Below the pieces are notes generated by a model. It saw only the letters and a list, made by a program, of their open reading frames with translations. It did no database searches and had not been told where the DNA came from. A program made the translations under genes and the position numbers. Shown piece by piece: positions 20,730-32,189 of a stretch of DNA of 64,000 nt. Source of the DNA: Peribolospora baueri (lineage: Eukaryota > Basidiomycota > Peribolosporomycetes > Peribolosporales > Peribolosporaceae); the NCBI GenBank assembly GCA_029717555.1, contig JAMDHS010000036.1, positions 124,001 to 188,000 of the forward strand. Reading direction: 5' to 3'. Each line of letters opens with the position of its first letter. The stretch's first letter is position 1.

Positions 20730-22877
20730 ATGCCCAGACCAAACACCTTCAAAGAGCGCAAACGCCGACGCACCGCCGCCGGCGGGCGACCTGGTGGCGG
20801 CGCTCGCATCGACTATATCGACGAGACTGGCAGCGATGTCGAGCTGGGCGGCGGAGGTGCGGACCTTGCTTCCGGGGATTGGGGTGACATGGAGTGGTCG
20901 CAGGACGAGGACGAGGACGAGGAAGATCTGTGGAGGAAGGGGTTGGTGTCTTTTGGCGGCGGCGGCGGTGGTGCAAGGACGATTACCCGCTCCACCAACC
21001 GACAGTCACAGCAGCAGCGACGAGGCAACAAGCGAGACCGGCACCGGCACCACACCCAACAGCATCCAAGCGCCCCCTCGACGAACGAGGAGGAGGAGGC
21101 AGAAGCTCTCCGGGCGCGACGGCGCTCTGCGCTCGTTCAGCGAGCGTACGAAGCACGAGTCGTGCGAGATGACAAGCTGGCGGACGAGGTGATGCTCCCC
21201 ATGCCTTCTTACGCCGCCGACCCCCAGCAGGGGCGAGAGCGAGATCGAGACGGTGACGAGTGGCGAGAAGGCCTAGAGCATGTTGCAGGAGATGGAAGGG
21301 CGGCTATGGGTTTGGGCATGCACGGGCTCATCAAGTGGACCGGCGAGGTGGAGGGCAAGAGGGGGGAGACGGTGGAACTTTGGGTCGACAGGTGCGCTTT
21401 CCACCCTTCTGTTTGGTCATGTCAAAGGGATGCGGATACGTCCTCGTTTTCGGAACCACTTCAGCGAACCTTCTTTCTGCTCTCCGCCCTCGAACCGAGG
21501 CATTTCGATGTGGCCGAGTTGAGCGTATCATCTGTAATTCACCGCTTGTCTTCCCTTGGAGGCGCTCACCTTCTTGGAGGCCGCTGTCGCATCCATCTCT
21601 ACATACGCGGACGGGGAATGGTGTAGATGTCGTCTAGCGGACTGTTTCGAGCGAAGGGAAAGAAGAAGGGAGCAAGGGGAGGTACGGAGGGAGAAGGGCC
21701 AGCCTATCTGTCCCTCATGGCGTGACGACGGCGGCCACGCCAGGCCGGGCGAACGAACGCACCGGAGCCGCTCTCGCCCGCTCTCTACACTTCCTCCCAC
21801 TGAACTGCTCCTCTCCTCCTCCCCGCCGGAACTCGCAGGTTCGACGCCCTCCTCCTCCTCCCCACCGTGCCGGCCCCCCCGCCAGCGTCGGGCACGAAAG
21901 GAGAAGCCCTTCCTACGGAGACACAGGCGCAAGCTCTTCCTCCAGACCCTTCCTCGGAGCGAGGATGGTCGGACCTGGACAGCGACGCCGAGGACTTGTT
22001 CTTTATGGAAGATGACGAGGCGGAGGAGTACCTCCGGGACAGGAAGAGGAGGAGGCTACTGGACTTGAGACAACGGCGCGTCGAGGCCCTCGGCGCTGAA
22101 CGGGGCGACGAAGACGGGATGTGGGGAGGAAAGGAGGACGAGAAAAAGGACGAGGAGGAGGAGGACCCAAACGTGGTGAGTGCCGGTACAGGCGAACCTT
22201 TTTCCAATGCCATCTCACTCCATGGACTCTCGATCATCGCCGGCCCGGCCCAGCCCTGGCCTCGTCTCACGCTGACCGTCTTCATCGTTCCTTCTTCGTT
22301 TGCGACCCACCGATTCCGACGAGACCAGCCGTCAGAAGACCAGCTGACGCTGATGCGCGCGACAGCGCGTTCCATCCTCTCCGCTCCCAACACCTCGGTG
22401 GCGGAGATGCGCGTGCTCGTCAACCACGGCAGCGATCCCCGGTATGCGTTCCTTCGACGGGGGGCGCAGCAAAAGTGGAAGGAGGTGTGGGAGAGATTGA
22501 GGAAGGGAGAGGCGGTTGTCTTGAGGAAGAAAAAGGGCAAGGAAGAAGGGATGGAGGTGGTGGGCGAGCAGGAGGTGGAAGAGGAGGAGGATGACAAGGG
22601 CAAGGGCAAGAGCAAGGCTTTGCTGGTAGATTACGGGAGCGATAGCGATAGCGACAGCGGCGGACAGGGTGAGACGGACGTGGTCACGCACGGCCCGACG
22701 GCGTCGGCTCCCGCAGCTTCGACCTCAGCACCTGCCGCTCCGTCGACGACGACCCTCACACCAACAGCAGCAAGCCCTCGGGCGCCGCCGCCAGTGGACG
22801 ACGCAGAGAAGGCGAAGAGGCTAGCGAGGGCCAAGGAGTGGGCCAGGAAGCGCAAGGAGGCCAAAGCGTCGCTGTAG
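20730..22877 (+). CDS. CCDC97-like (DUF2052) protein, probably U2/SF3b-associated
   Basis: Exons: 20730-21391, 21839-22175 and 22329-22877, phases 2 and 0, 515 aa. Family-like segments are GLIKWTGEVEGK, ELWVDRFDALLLL (spanning intron 1), then GWSDLDSDAEDLFFMEDDE, RDRKRRRLLDLRQRRVEAL, and LMRATARSILSAPN with RVLVNHGSDPRYAFLRRG near residues 335-385. The human CCDC97 protein is known as a partner of the SF3b part of U2 snRNP. The N-terminus is Arg/Lys- and Gly-rich; the C-terminal 130 residues are disordered and end in a basic helix. Intron 1 (447 nt) is several times longer than the other introns of the window. Intron 2 is 153 nt, a multiple of three and without a stop, so its retention would keep the frame. 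Family assignment is from memory of motif order and is fairly but not fully sure. Confidence 0.75.
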
Positions 22878-23365
22878 ATAAGGCCGAACCAGCGTCGCAA
22901 ACGAGCGCCCACCTGTTCTGGATTCGTGCAGCGTCTGCCAAACGCCCGCCTTACTGCTTAAGCAGGCCCATCAAGACAAAATTCAAAGCCTCTTTTGTCG
23001 CACTGGGGACTCCAGACGTCTCGAAGATCTGGCAAAAAGTTTGTGCCCCTTTCCTCCTCTAGTACGTCTACGTACACGTACATGGAAGCGTCTACCGGTC
23101 AATGAATCCCGCGCGTCCTTTAAGCTCAAGCCAATGGGGCTGAGATAGGGAATAAAAAGGTCTCGTATCTTCCAAGCGTCTACCGATTGAAATGTCAAGG
23201 CAGTGACAATTGGTGAGCCCATGTCCAAAGCCAAAGGACCCCCGAAACCTGAAATTGCCAACGTCCTGTGGAGTTCCGCCGCTCGTCGCTCGTCAAGGAG
23301 AGGTCCAATTTGCCGTAAGAGGAACCCAGGGCGAGAGAATACGAAATGAGGAGCTCCGGATAAGT
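22878..23365. other. Intergenic between convergent genes
   Basis: 488 bp holding two 3' ends. No frame or RNA structure recognised. Confidence 0.5.
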
Positions 23366-26300
23366 TCAGTCGACGAGCTCAAGCATCAGCTCGCCTCGGA
23401 CGGCGTTGAATAGCTTCAGGCGCGCTCCCTCCTGTACGGGGCACAAAAGACAAGCAAGAAAGACGTGGGCGCGAGCCGACGAAACACGAAAGAGAAAGCG
23501 GTCCTATCAGTGAGGTCGAGCGAGGCAAGATGTCGGACTCGGCTCGACTCCACTCACCTTGACGGCTTGCTTCAACTCTGCCACGGTGAACTTGCCCTCA
23601 ACAAGCTCGCCCCTGTCCATCAGCTCCTCCCTCATCACTCCAGCGAGGAGCCCACAGTCCAAAGAAGGTGTGACCCATTTGAGCACCTTCTCTCCGCTCC
23701 TCACAGAGTCGTCCACCGGCATCTCCAAGGCGACGTTGCCGATGGAAGATTCAGTGACATAGGAGCTGGAATTGAACAGGATCACGTCAAAGAGCGCTGG
23801 TGGGGGTCCAAGACTGGCTCCTTTGGGGTCGATGATAGATGTTGATGACCAGTACGAGTTGAGAGATGGATAGAATGAGCCCTGGGCCTTGACCCAAAAC
23901 TCGCCAGGAACATCTCCTCTTCCGATAGCTCTGCTCACCATGCCTCGCCCTCGCATCATCGTACATGGCCCTGCGCGTCGTCTTGTGTGCTCCAAGCGCG
24001 CCTGGAGAGCCTGTCGGCCTGTCGTCCAGTTTGACCTTGTACAGAGCTGTGTGAGTGCGCAGTCAATTTTAGCCTGCTGCACATCTGCCCTGAGGCCAGC
24101 GAGGCATTTCATATCTGTTGCTTGCGGAGACATCCTCGTGACCGGCGCATGCTGATGGAAGAGCAAGGAAACACGATTCATACCCACTTGAATGCGCCTT
24201 TGGTTGCGTTGGGGGCAAGACCTGACTCGTAGCTTCCGGCCCACCCTTGCGAGGGATCGTGAGGCTGATCTGGTGCCGCACGAGTGTGTGGTGCGAAGGA
24301 ACTTGAAGAGATAAGAGAGCGAACAGAGTTTGACAGCAGTGAGGGCACTTCCTTCCTCTCACCTTCTGCTTGTGCTCCGTTCCAACGCTCTGCACACATC
24401 TCCTCAGCTCCTTCAACACCTCCTCTTCATCGATCCGTGCGCTTGCCCACTCTTCAGGGCTCTCCTTCCGGAAAGCGTCCAGCGACCGGTGGAGTCGCAT
24501 AAAATGCCGAGGCAGGAGAAAGAAAGTCTCTTCGACCATTGGACCGTTTGACTGAGATGGTGCCAAGGAAGGGTCGTACAGGATGGCCGTGAGCAGAGAG
24601 TAGTCGTTCTCCACGCCCTTCTCCTCGCATGCTGAAATCGGAGACGTTCCATTTTGGACATTGGACGAGATTACGGCCTGAAAAGAGAAAAAAAAAAGCG
24701 GGGCAAATCAGACGCAGTGATGCCATCAACACGCCGCTTCTCGGCTGTACCGAGGCCGCTTTAAGACGGCAATACGAAGATTCAACCCGACATCACTCAC
24801 GTATTTCCCGGTTCTCGTCCATGTACCTCCGCTCTCCTCCTCCAGTTGATGCAATTGCACCCTGCTCTTCAGTCCGACGCACACGTCCGCCTTGTTCGTC
24901 CTAAGAGAAAGCAAGGTGACCCCCTCCCATCTGTCTCTTCCTGCCGCGCGCTCGGAGGGAGAAGAGCCAATGGCGTCCAGGAAAGGAGTGAGGGGATCCC
25001 ATTTGGCGTCACTGACCAGTTTACGGTAGTTCAGGTCACCCTTGAAAATAACAAGCGAGGAGTTGCGGAGGTCCGAATGAAGATCCGGGGACACGGAGCG
25101 GAGGCGCCAATATGGGTTTTGGGTCTGTGGACAAGCGGAGGCGTACGATGGACATATGAGCTTGACCGTATGAGCTTATGCGCCGCCGAAACCACCCTAT
25201 TCTCAGGGCAGGAGCATCGGCGGCCGAACAACAGACGATCATCAGAGTGGAAAAGCAACTAACAGTCCAAAACTCATCCGCACGGACTTTGATCTTGCCC
25301 TGGTCGAAATAGACCCTCCACCTCTTTAGCAGTTCATCAATTACCTCCCTCTTCCCTTCCGGGCCAGTGCCAAACACGTTGGGGTCGGCGAGGAGGGAGA
25401 AAAGAGAGTCGATGTCGGAGGGGACCACGTCGGACACAAACCAAGAAAAGTTCTTGGGGTGAAGGAAGACTTGGGAGGCGTATCCCGCATCGAGAAGGTA
25501 CGAGGTAAGGATGAGGTCCGCATAGAGCTCAAATCCTGAGCATAATGGTCATATTGATGTGGCGAAGGGGAAGTCAAAAACTCAGTATATAGCGACCTTG
25601 GCTGCTGGTGGGAAAGAGAGAGGAAGCTAAAAGCAAAGCACAAGACCTCACCAGAGTTGTCCAATACAATATCGACCCTTCCGTCCCTCAAGTTCTTGAT
25701 GTGATTCCACACCTCGTCCACGTCGTTGACGATAACGTTCTTTTGCGAGGCTGCCAAGCCAAATTAAAGAGGGGTACTGTTCAAGCTCAATGACGTCACG
25801 CACACCAGAGGGGCCATGCTCCTCCAGTCACGATGGTCGCACGAAAGCATCCGCACGTCGCACCTTTGATGGCTTCCTTCCCTTGAAGCTTCTGGATGTC
25901 CTCGTAACTCAGGTTAGTGAGAAGAGAGAGGTCCGTCGCGTTTCCCCAGAGGGATATCTGGATCATCTCGTCCTGGGGGAACGCGACAAGTTCATATCAG
26001 CCGATAGAGCATGCTCGTCAGTCCAGTGTCAATATTGACAAACAAACAATGAACTCAAACGCACGAATATGAGCATCCTAGCTTCCTCCTCCCGCGTTTC
26101 TTTCCGTCCACTCTCGAGCTCCTTGACAAGTTCGATATACCTGGCCGCCAACTCCTCGATGGCAACCTTGGACGCGACGAAGGTGGAGTCCTTCTGACGC
26201 TTGAAAATGTCGTACGTCTTCCAGCGCGGTGATTTGGAATTTGAGAAAAAGGTGTGGAGGAGGCGGTAAAGATAGCATTCTGGACGATACCATACGACGG

Positions 26301-26918
26301 AGGAGGGCGTTAGGACAGTGGATTTCCTCCGATCAACCATGGCGAGGGGAGCAAAGCTCACCGGTGTACAGCCACGGGGAATCTATCCACTTGGCATCCT
26401 TAAGAAAGGCGAGCTCATCATTATAGGATGCGACGTCTCCACCGCCGTCCTCTGGGATGGGCCTGCACGCAAAAAAGAGTGAGTACCGACAGTAAATTCG
26501 GTGAGGTGGAAATTGGGCCAAGTATGCCGAAAGATGCACAAGCTCACTTTAGCTTCACGTTTCCTTTGATCGCCTCTACTACTAAGGAAATCTCTTCCGC
26601 AATCCTTTCTCCTTCCTCTTTCTCCTCTTCTGTCAACGAAGCGTCCTCGGCGAGCGTCTTGAGCACGTCCTCCCGAGCGCCGTTCACGATCTTCGGCCAG
26701 CGGTCTTTGGCGGTCTCGTGCGCGAAGGTGCCCGGTACGCCCAGATGGCACCAGGCTTTAAAGAGAGGATGAGTCAAGAGACAGAGGCTTAGAGCGCGGG
26801 CATGAGGCATTTGCAAGGCTCAGTAGACCCTGCTTGATCGAAGTAGTTGCGACCCAACATGGCGCAGGAACTCACGAACATCGCAGTCGTCGGGCGAGTA
26901 TTTGCGCAGCTCGGTCAT
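23366..26918 (-). CDS. Predicted fusion: ARMT1/DUF89 metal-dependent phosphatase + aminodeoxychorismate lyase
   Basis: Thirteen exons (minus): 26918-26876, 26755-26548, 26462-26362, 26279-26065, 25972-25864, 25750-25652, 25535-25264, 25124-24801, 24677-24363, 24269-24188, 24046-23939, 23796-23558 and 23431-23366; 726 aa. Residues 1-457 are a complete DUF89 subfamily III protein (human ARMT1, yeast YMR027W): [19 protein letters not shown] (~255-259), [10 protein letters not shown] (Asp379, metal site) and [12 protein letters not shown]. Residues ~470-726 are a complete class IV PLP fold like ADC lyase: [31 protein letters not shown] (Lys611, PLP lysine), [39 protein letters not shown] lyase makes p-aminobenzoate and pyruvate for folate; DUF89 enzymes hydrolyse sugar phosphates as damage control. 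The junction, exon 8 to exon 9, is phase 0 with standard GT-AG, and no ATG precedes the lyase part. The acceptor of exon 12 is the least certain. Confidence 0.8.
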
Positions 26919-27487
26919 AGTTTTTGGCTCGGATGGCTGATCGCTTCTATGTTTCCCTGAATCGAGCACAGGTATGGCGATTGGTTGGAAGACAAGGGGT
27001 GGTCTAGACGTAACCTTCCCGTCCGTAAACGAACCAAGCCTCATCGGTCTCGGCGAAACGACGTGGCAGGGCACGTGACCATCGATCACGCCTATTGACG
27101 CTCGGCGTCGGCCATGTTCGTAGCGGCAGCGCGACGAGGAGTACTTCGACGCCGGTGCCCGCGTTGGCGTCGTCTTGCGGCGACGTGGCCGGCTGGTCCG
27201 GTATTTTGTTGTCGGCCGGAGAAGAGTCCGTTCAACTTGGGCTGTACGTCTCGTTTGCCCAAGTCTCGCGGGCTTGGACGTTCTCTCGAAACTTCGGTGA
27301 TGTGAGTCCGTCCGGCTGGCGTAGTGTTCGCCGGACCGTGACGCGTACGATCGAAGTGATCGGCAGAGCGGATTGATTGATTTAACGGCTGCGTCCGACG
27401 TCGCCACTCGTCTTTCCTGCCTCCTTCCAACGTACCTCATCGACCGGCTAGCATCGACGTATTCGCTCCGTCCTAACACACACAGGC
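26919..27487. promoter_or_regulatory. Divergent promoter region of the ARMT1-lyase gene and the GHITM-like gene
   Basis: 569 bp between two divergent start codons. No TATA box or RNA gene seen; role by position. Confidence 0.45.
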
Positions 27488-29397
27488 ATGCAGAGCCTTC
27501 GCTCCGCCTTTCTGCCTCTCGGCGGCACCTTCCTTCGCGGTCTCGGGGTTTCGCCCGCGGGTTCCTCCCGACTAGGACTCGGGCTAGCAGCACCCGCAAG
27601 TGGTCTTCGAGGCTTTTCTAAATCGTCCACTCGCCTTGGCCTCGAATCCTCCTTTCGGCCTCGCCGTGTCCAGCGTCCCCTGGCACAGCACGCTCAAGCG
27701 CTTCGAAGCCCCTTTCCCGTTTCCGCTGGTGCCCACGGTCGCACCTTCTCCACCACCGCTCGTCGCACAGCGCGTCAAGGGGGCCGCTTCCAGCAAGCGT
27801 TTGCGAGTCCTCACGGCGCTCTCGACGCTGATGCGCCCACTTCTATCGCTCAGCCTGGTGGATGGGCGAGGGTGCTGACTTCGCTCGGGATCATTGGCGG
27901 CACAGCCTATGCCGGTGAGTGGCGAGGAAGAGCGGCCTGGACACCGAGGCGGTCGATGGCACGATGTTTGAAGGAGCACATGAACCTGGTTAGCGACGTT
28001 TCATGACCTTCCTTCCCTTTCCCTCTCGCACCAACTACTTCAGCGAATCTCTTCTTCAACCGCGAGACCCGTGCTCCTCTCCAGCTTTTTGAGCGTGAAT
28101 ACCTCAACTCAACCTTTCGGTACCTCGCCGGGGGACTGACGATGACGGCCATTACGGTGCGTAACCAATCTCAGTAAAGGCTTTCGTCTTTTTCACTTTC
28201 CCTTGGGTTGACAAGTACAGTGCCTAATTGAACTCGGTGAAGCCCTGCTTCCTCTTATTCACTCTCTTATATCCAGGCTGTCGGCCTGCACAGGATCGGC
28301 TTCTCAAGAACGGTTATGATGGCGAATCCTTGGGTCGTACTCGGTGTGGGCCTGCTTGGCAGCATCGGTGAGCATTTGTTGCGGGCATTTCATACGCGCG
28401 CCAGGCTATCGTCAACGCCATCCATCTGAGTCAACCTCTTCTTTGCGCACATGTAGGAGGAATGATCGGCACTCTAAGCATCTCTCCAGAAAACAGGATG
28501 TCTAAGTTCGCCAGCTGGGCGCTCTTCAACTTCAGTCAAGGTGCCGTTCTCAGCCCGCTGCTATTCTTCAGCCCTGCCATTCTGGCCCGCGCCGGGCTTT
28601 ACACTGCCGGAATCATGGGGGCCCTCTGTGCGTAGACTTTCCCTCGTTAGGTCGTCAGTTGGATTCCGGCCTCTCCCTTTCACTCATTCCTCCATCCACA
28701 CTCTGTGTCTTGAAGGTTATATTGGCGCTACTGCCCGCGACGGCCAGTATCTCTGGCTCGGCGGTCCTTTGCTGGCAGGTGTCACTGTGGTAAGTATGCT
28801 TTCCGGGCCCCTTTTTCGTCATGCTGTCTAAATAGGTTACATTTTCATCCGTCCCTGCCTTTTACTCCTTCCCACTCAACCTCGCCGCCAGGTCGCCCTC
28901 TCATCCCTTGCTCCGCTCGTCCTCCCGATGACTGCCTTTCGCGCCCTCGCCGTCACCGAGGCAGTCACTCTGTATGGAGGGCTCGCCGTCTTCGGAGGCT
29001 TCATCCTTTTCGACACGCAGAAGGTCCTTCGCGACGCTGGGTTGGTCGCTAGCGGCCAGATGAAAGCCGACCCTATGGCGGAGAGCGTCGGTCTCGAGCT
29101 GGATTTGTGAGTCTCCGATGTCATCACACTCTCCTCATTGTGGCACTCACCGTCTATGTGGTTGAGGTATCGATTGATGTCCTCCCGTTACCGACTTGAC
29201 TCCATGCGTGCAGCATCAACATTTTCGTAAGTGTCACCCATCGGCCTCTGCCCTCTTCTTTCCCGGCTCGTGAGGACCATACGTTCTCACTTACGAGGCC
29301 ACGCTCGCTGAATCGGCCCATTTCTCGCTTCTTCAAACTGTCACAGGTCCGCATGGTCCAGATTCTGGCTTCGAGGGAGGGTAATAAGCGGCGTTGA
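27488..29397 (+). CDS. GHITM/TMBIM5-like inner mitochondrial membrane protein (Bax inhibitor-1 family)
   Basis: Eight exons: 27488-27914, 28044-28156, 28277-28367, 28457-28627, 28716-28789, 28892-29106, 29214-29226 and 29347-29397, phases consistent, 384 aa. The first ~110 residues are Arg/Ser-rich with an RTFSTTARR element, a strong mitochondrial presequence. Then come the Bax-inhibitor-1 membrane segments: REYLNSTFRYLAGGLTMTAIT, NPWVVLGVGLLGSIGGMIGT, LYTAGIMGALCYIGATAR and LYGGLAVFGGFILFDTQKVL, where the conserved FDTQ appears. It ends INIFVRMVQILASREGNKRR. Animal GHITM (TMBIM5) sits in the inner membrane, acts in cristae structure and has been described as a calcium/proton exchanger. Exon 7 is only 13 nt. 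TMBIM family membership is firm; GHITM rather than a cytosolic BI-1 is supported by the presequence. Confidence 0.88.
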
Positions 29398-29702
29398 CGA
29401 CGTCCGGCTATGACGACGGCCTTTTTTTTCTTTCCTTGTCGTTCTGCCTTTACCTGTCGGTCTGGCCGGTGCGCTCGTCATGTGCAAACCATGCCGTGCG
29501 CGGACGTGCCTGATCGTTGTAATCCAAGATGGTTGTAATCCAATAGTCGCAATGTATACGTAATAACGTTGTCCCCTCCCTCCCGCTTCGAAGTCCGAAA
29601 CGAAAACGGAAGTCGACCCCCTCGTCGTGCTCGGAAGCAAGCAATTATATATTAAAAAGAGGACGGGGGATGGCGGAGATGGTATTGGGAAAGAGAAAGG
29701 AT
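29398..29702. other. Intergenic between convergent genes
   Basis: 305 bp with two 3' ends; T-run near 29420. Nothing else seen. Confidence 0.5.
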
Positions 29703-31654
29703 TCAAACGGACGGCGCAGGCTTCTTACGCGCCCAAGCGTACACCATCGTCATATAGGCGGTCTTGTTATCGTCCCACATTTCTTGCCGTGCTTGGGACA
29801 AGAAGTGTGCGATGCTGTTGTGGTTTGAGGGGGAGAGACATCTCGATAGATGAGCATCGAGATCGAGAACGCAAGGAAAAACTTGCCGGTCGTGTACGCT
29901 CTCGTAGGTGAGGAAGGGCTCGGGACTTACTATGCCTCATTGTGGTTGTCCTCGATGAGCAGGGGCCTGTCGAAGAGGATGGAGAGCGGGGGCTAAGTGA
30001 GAAGCAAAGCGAATGGACGGGAGCGACGCGTGTGAAAAAGTTCTGAACGCCTCACTTGACGAGAGGGACAGCGTATTCGATATCCTTGGCGAACCATGTC
30101 CCGGCTTGATTTGCCACCGGGTCTATCGAGCGAGCGCGACTCTGTGTTATTCCGCAATTCTTCTTGACCTTTGGACATCGACCCCAGAGGTGCTCACTCA
30201 CCAGTGCGAGAGGGGCCGAAAGGCCACTTCACGACCTCATATTGAACGTCGTACAGATCAGGATGCTCTTGCAGTAAAGGAAGAAGCTTTCGGCCCTGTT
30301 CAGAGCAGAAATGGTCAGCGGAAATGTTATGGCATGCTCCAAGACGCGGAGGACCCTTTGGAAGGTTTGGTCCGTTCACACTTACTCCAAGCGCTGTAGC
30401 TCCCTTCCCTTCCACCAGTCGGCGCAAAAGGTCGCCCAAACGACGCAGGTTCGGGACGGACTTTTCATCGGGGATTTCAAACCACTCCCAGATCTCGCAG
30501 AAGAGACCAAGTCCTCCGGGAGCGATGGCCGAGACGGCTCCTGAAATGTAGTCAGGCCAACTTTTCACGCCGTACCTAGAAGGGGAAGGTCACAGTAGCC
30601 CTTCTCAGTCGCTCGAACATACACAAGCGAGAAACTTGGGGAAGAATCCACTCAACGAGACGAAGCGAGAGTGAAGCAGGTCGTAGCGCTCATTTTCCCT
30701 TGTCTATGAGGGAGCAACGAAAACGACAAGCGGGTTGGGAGAAGAAGTGAAGCGATCAGCGGGAAGCGCGGGACGGACAGAGGGACGCGCCGAGACGCTC
30801 ACCATCCAAGGCTTGTTCAGGTCATCGATCTCAAATGTAACGTTGGGAGGCACGTCGAAAGGCTGAATGGGCACCATGTCCATGCCCGTAACGTCGCACG
30901 TGGGGAACTCGAGCGCCTGCGTAGTAGAAGGCGAGCAGTGATAAGCGACAGAGCCGAGAGAAGGAGCAACAAGAAGCAATGGGCGCGCACGCACCATTTC
31001 AATCGCCCAGATGCCCGAACCAGTCCCGACGTCGAGGACTGTTGTGATGCCAAGGCACATCACTCCATATTAGAGGCAGCGCCACGCAAGCGCATAAACC
31101 TAACGAGGAAGTGAAGAAAAGAGACACACTTCGCCTTTTTCGCGTGGCCGAAAAGTTCATCAGAACGTCCAACACGGGTGCCTTCGGATGATAGTTCCTG
31201 TCGCCCAGGAGTTTCTGGTGGATCTGTACGGGCGGATGGCAAAGGGAGGAAGGGGAAGGGAAGGGAATGAGCGAGCGTTGAATGTTCGGCGCTGCCGGTA
31301 GTAGACGGTCGCACGGAGAGCACGAGCTGTCATGCTTACCAGGTGTTGCACGTCCAACCGTGCGATCTCGTCGTCGTCGCTCGGCAGACTGTATGGGTTC
31401 TCCGTAGCATGGTACCTGCGTCCGGCTGCGTTGCGGGGATGTCCGTCACTCGCGGTTGGAGGCGTGCGCTACGCAAACATGGCAGGGCTTGACATCATAT
31501 CATGCATGCAAGGGCTCAACTCACCCTCATCTTCGCGAAAGAACGCGTCCATGCCAGAACTGCTGATGGTCATCGTGGACCTTGGTGACATGGTACCCGT
31601 CATGTCCGACTGTTGGTCATGGTCCTGGTCGTCGCGCTCTGGTTCGAGTGACAT
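29703..31654 (-). CDS. LaeA/UMTA-type SAM-dependent methyltransferase
   Basis: Eleven exons (minus): 31654-31525, 31425-31340, 31223-31130, 31038-30995, 30916-30803, 30703-30636, 30575-30386, 30295-30202, 30122-30056, 29966-29931 and 29814-29703; 344 aa. Motif order is that of fungal UMTA proteins: [26 protein letters not shown] motif [16 protein letters not shown] (from about residue 104), [33 protein letters not shown], then [20 protein letters not shown] and the C-terminal [14 protein letters not shown]. Members are nuclear or cytosolic methyltransferases, some controlling secondary metabolism; the substrate here cannot be told. No metabolite gene cluster surrounds it. The donor of exon 6 (GTTTCT) is weak. 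The start at MSLEPERDD is chosen because no other ATG lies close to the conserved part. Confidence 0.82.
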
Positions 31655-32189
31655 GCTGGCTGGACGACCTTGGAACGCTTTCGGAGGTTGGTTTGCAACG
31701 GAAAGACGGTGGGCTGGATGGAAGGAGGAAAGATATGGTGGGGTCGGGGGGACGAGAGAAAGGTACTTGTGGAAAATGTACACTATATCGGCCCTGTCAG
31801 TCCGTCCGGATCTCGAACCCGGTTTCGTGCGAGGTTCGGCTGCGATGGCGAAATTGAGTTTCGCGGTCTGCTTGTTTAAGGCTCGGTTTCATCTCCAATC
31901 TCGATCATATCCCAACTTAACCGACTGGCCACAAGCCATTGCTGACCTGACGAGAGAGCGTCTGACTGGAAAGAGAGAGATGCTTTGCCCGGGTTTAACG
32001 CCCTGGCCCGTACTTATATGCGCTAGTGGCATGGCGTGCAGTGCTAGCCAACCCGGCCATGTCCGCTTCTTGTCGGTCATAGCCGGCACGACGGGGTCTT
32101 GAGGATCCTCCACAAAGGGTATTACAACAATGCACAGTATCCTATTACACCTCAAACGTCGGCAGCGATTGCACTCCAGTGGTCCTCGT
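31655..32189. other. Upstream region of the methyltransferase gene and 3' region of ATG16
   Basis: 535 bp. One short stem-loop at 31805-31821 looks like a tRNA T-arm but no full tRNA folds around it. No gene called. Confidence 0.5.

Noticed and set aside
24363-24677. A separate aminodeoxychorismate lyase gene starting near 24614
   Set aside because: The frame there starts with GTG, not ATG, and no ATG-bearing upstream exon with a fitting donor was found between the ARMT1 part and this exon. The upstream exon joins in phase, so the fusion model is simpler.
31801-31830. tRNA-like T-arm (GGTTCGAGA with a 5 bp stem) on the minus strand
   Set aside because: The surrounding sequence gives only 5 of 7 acceptor pairs and no proper D or anticodon arm.
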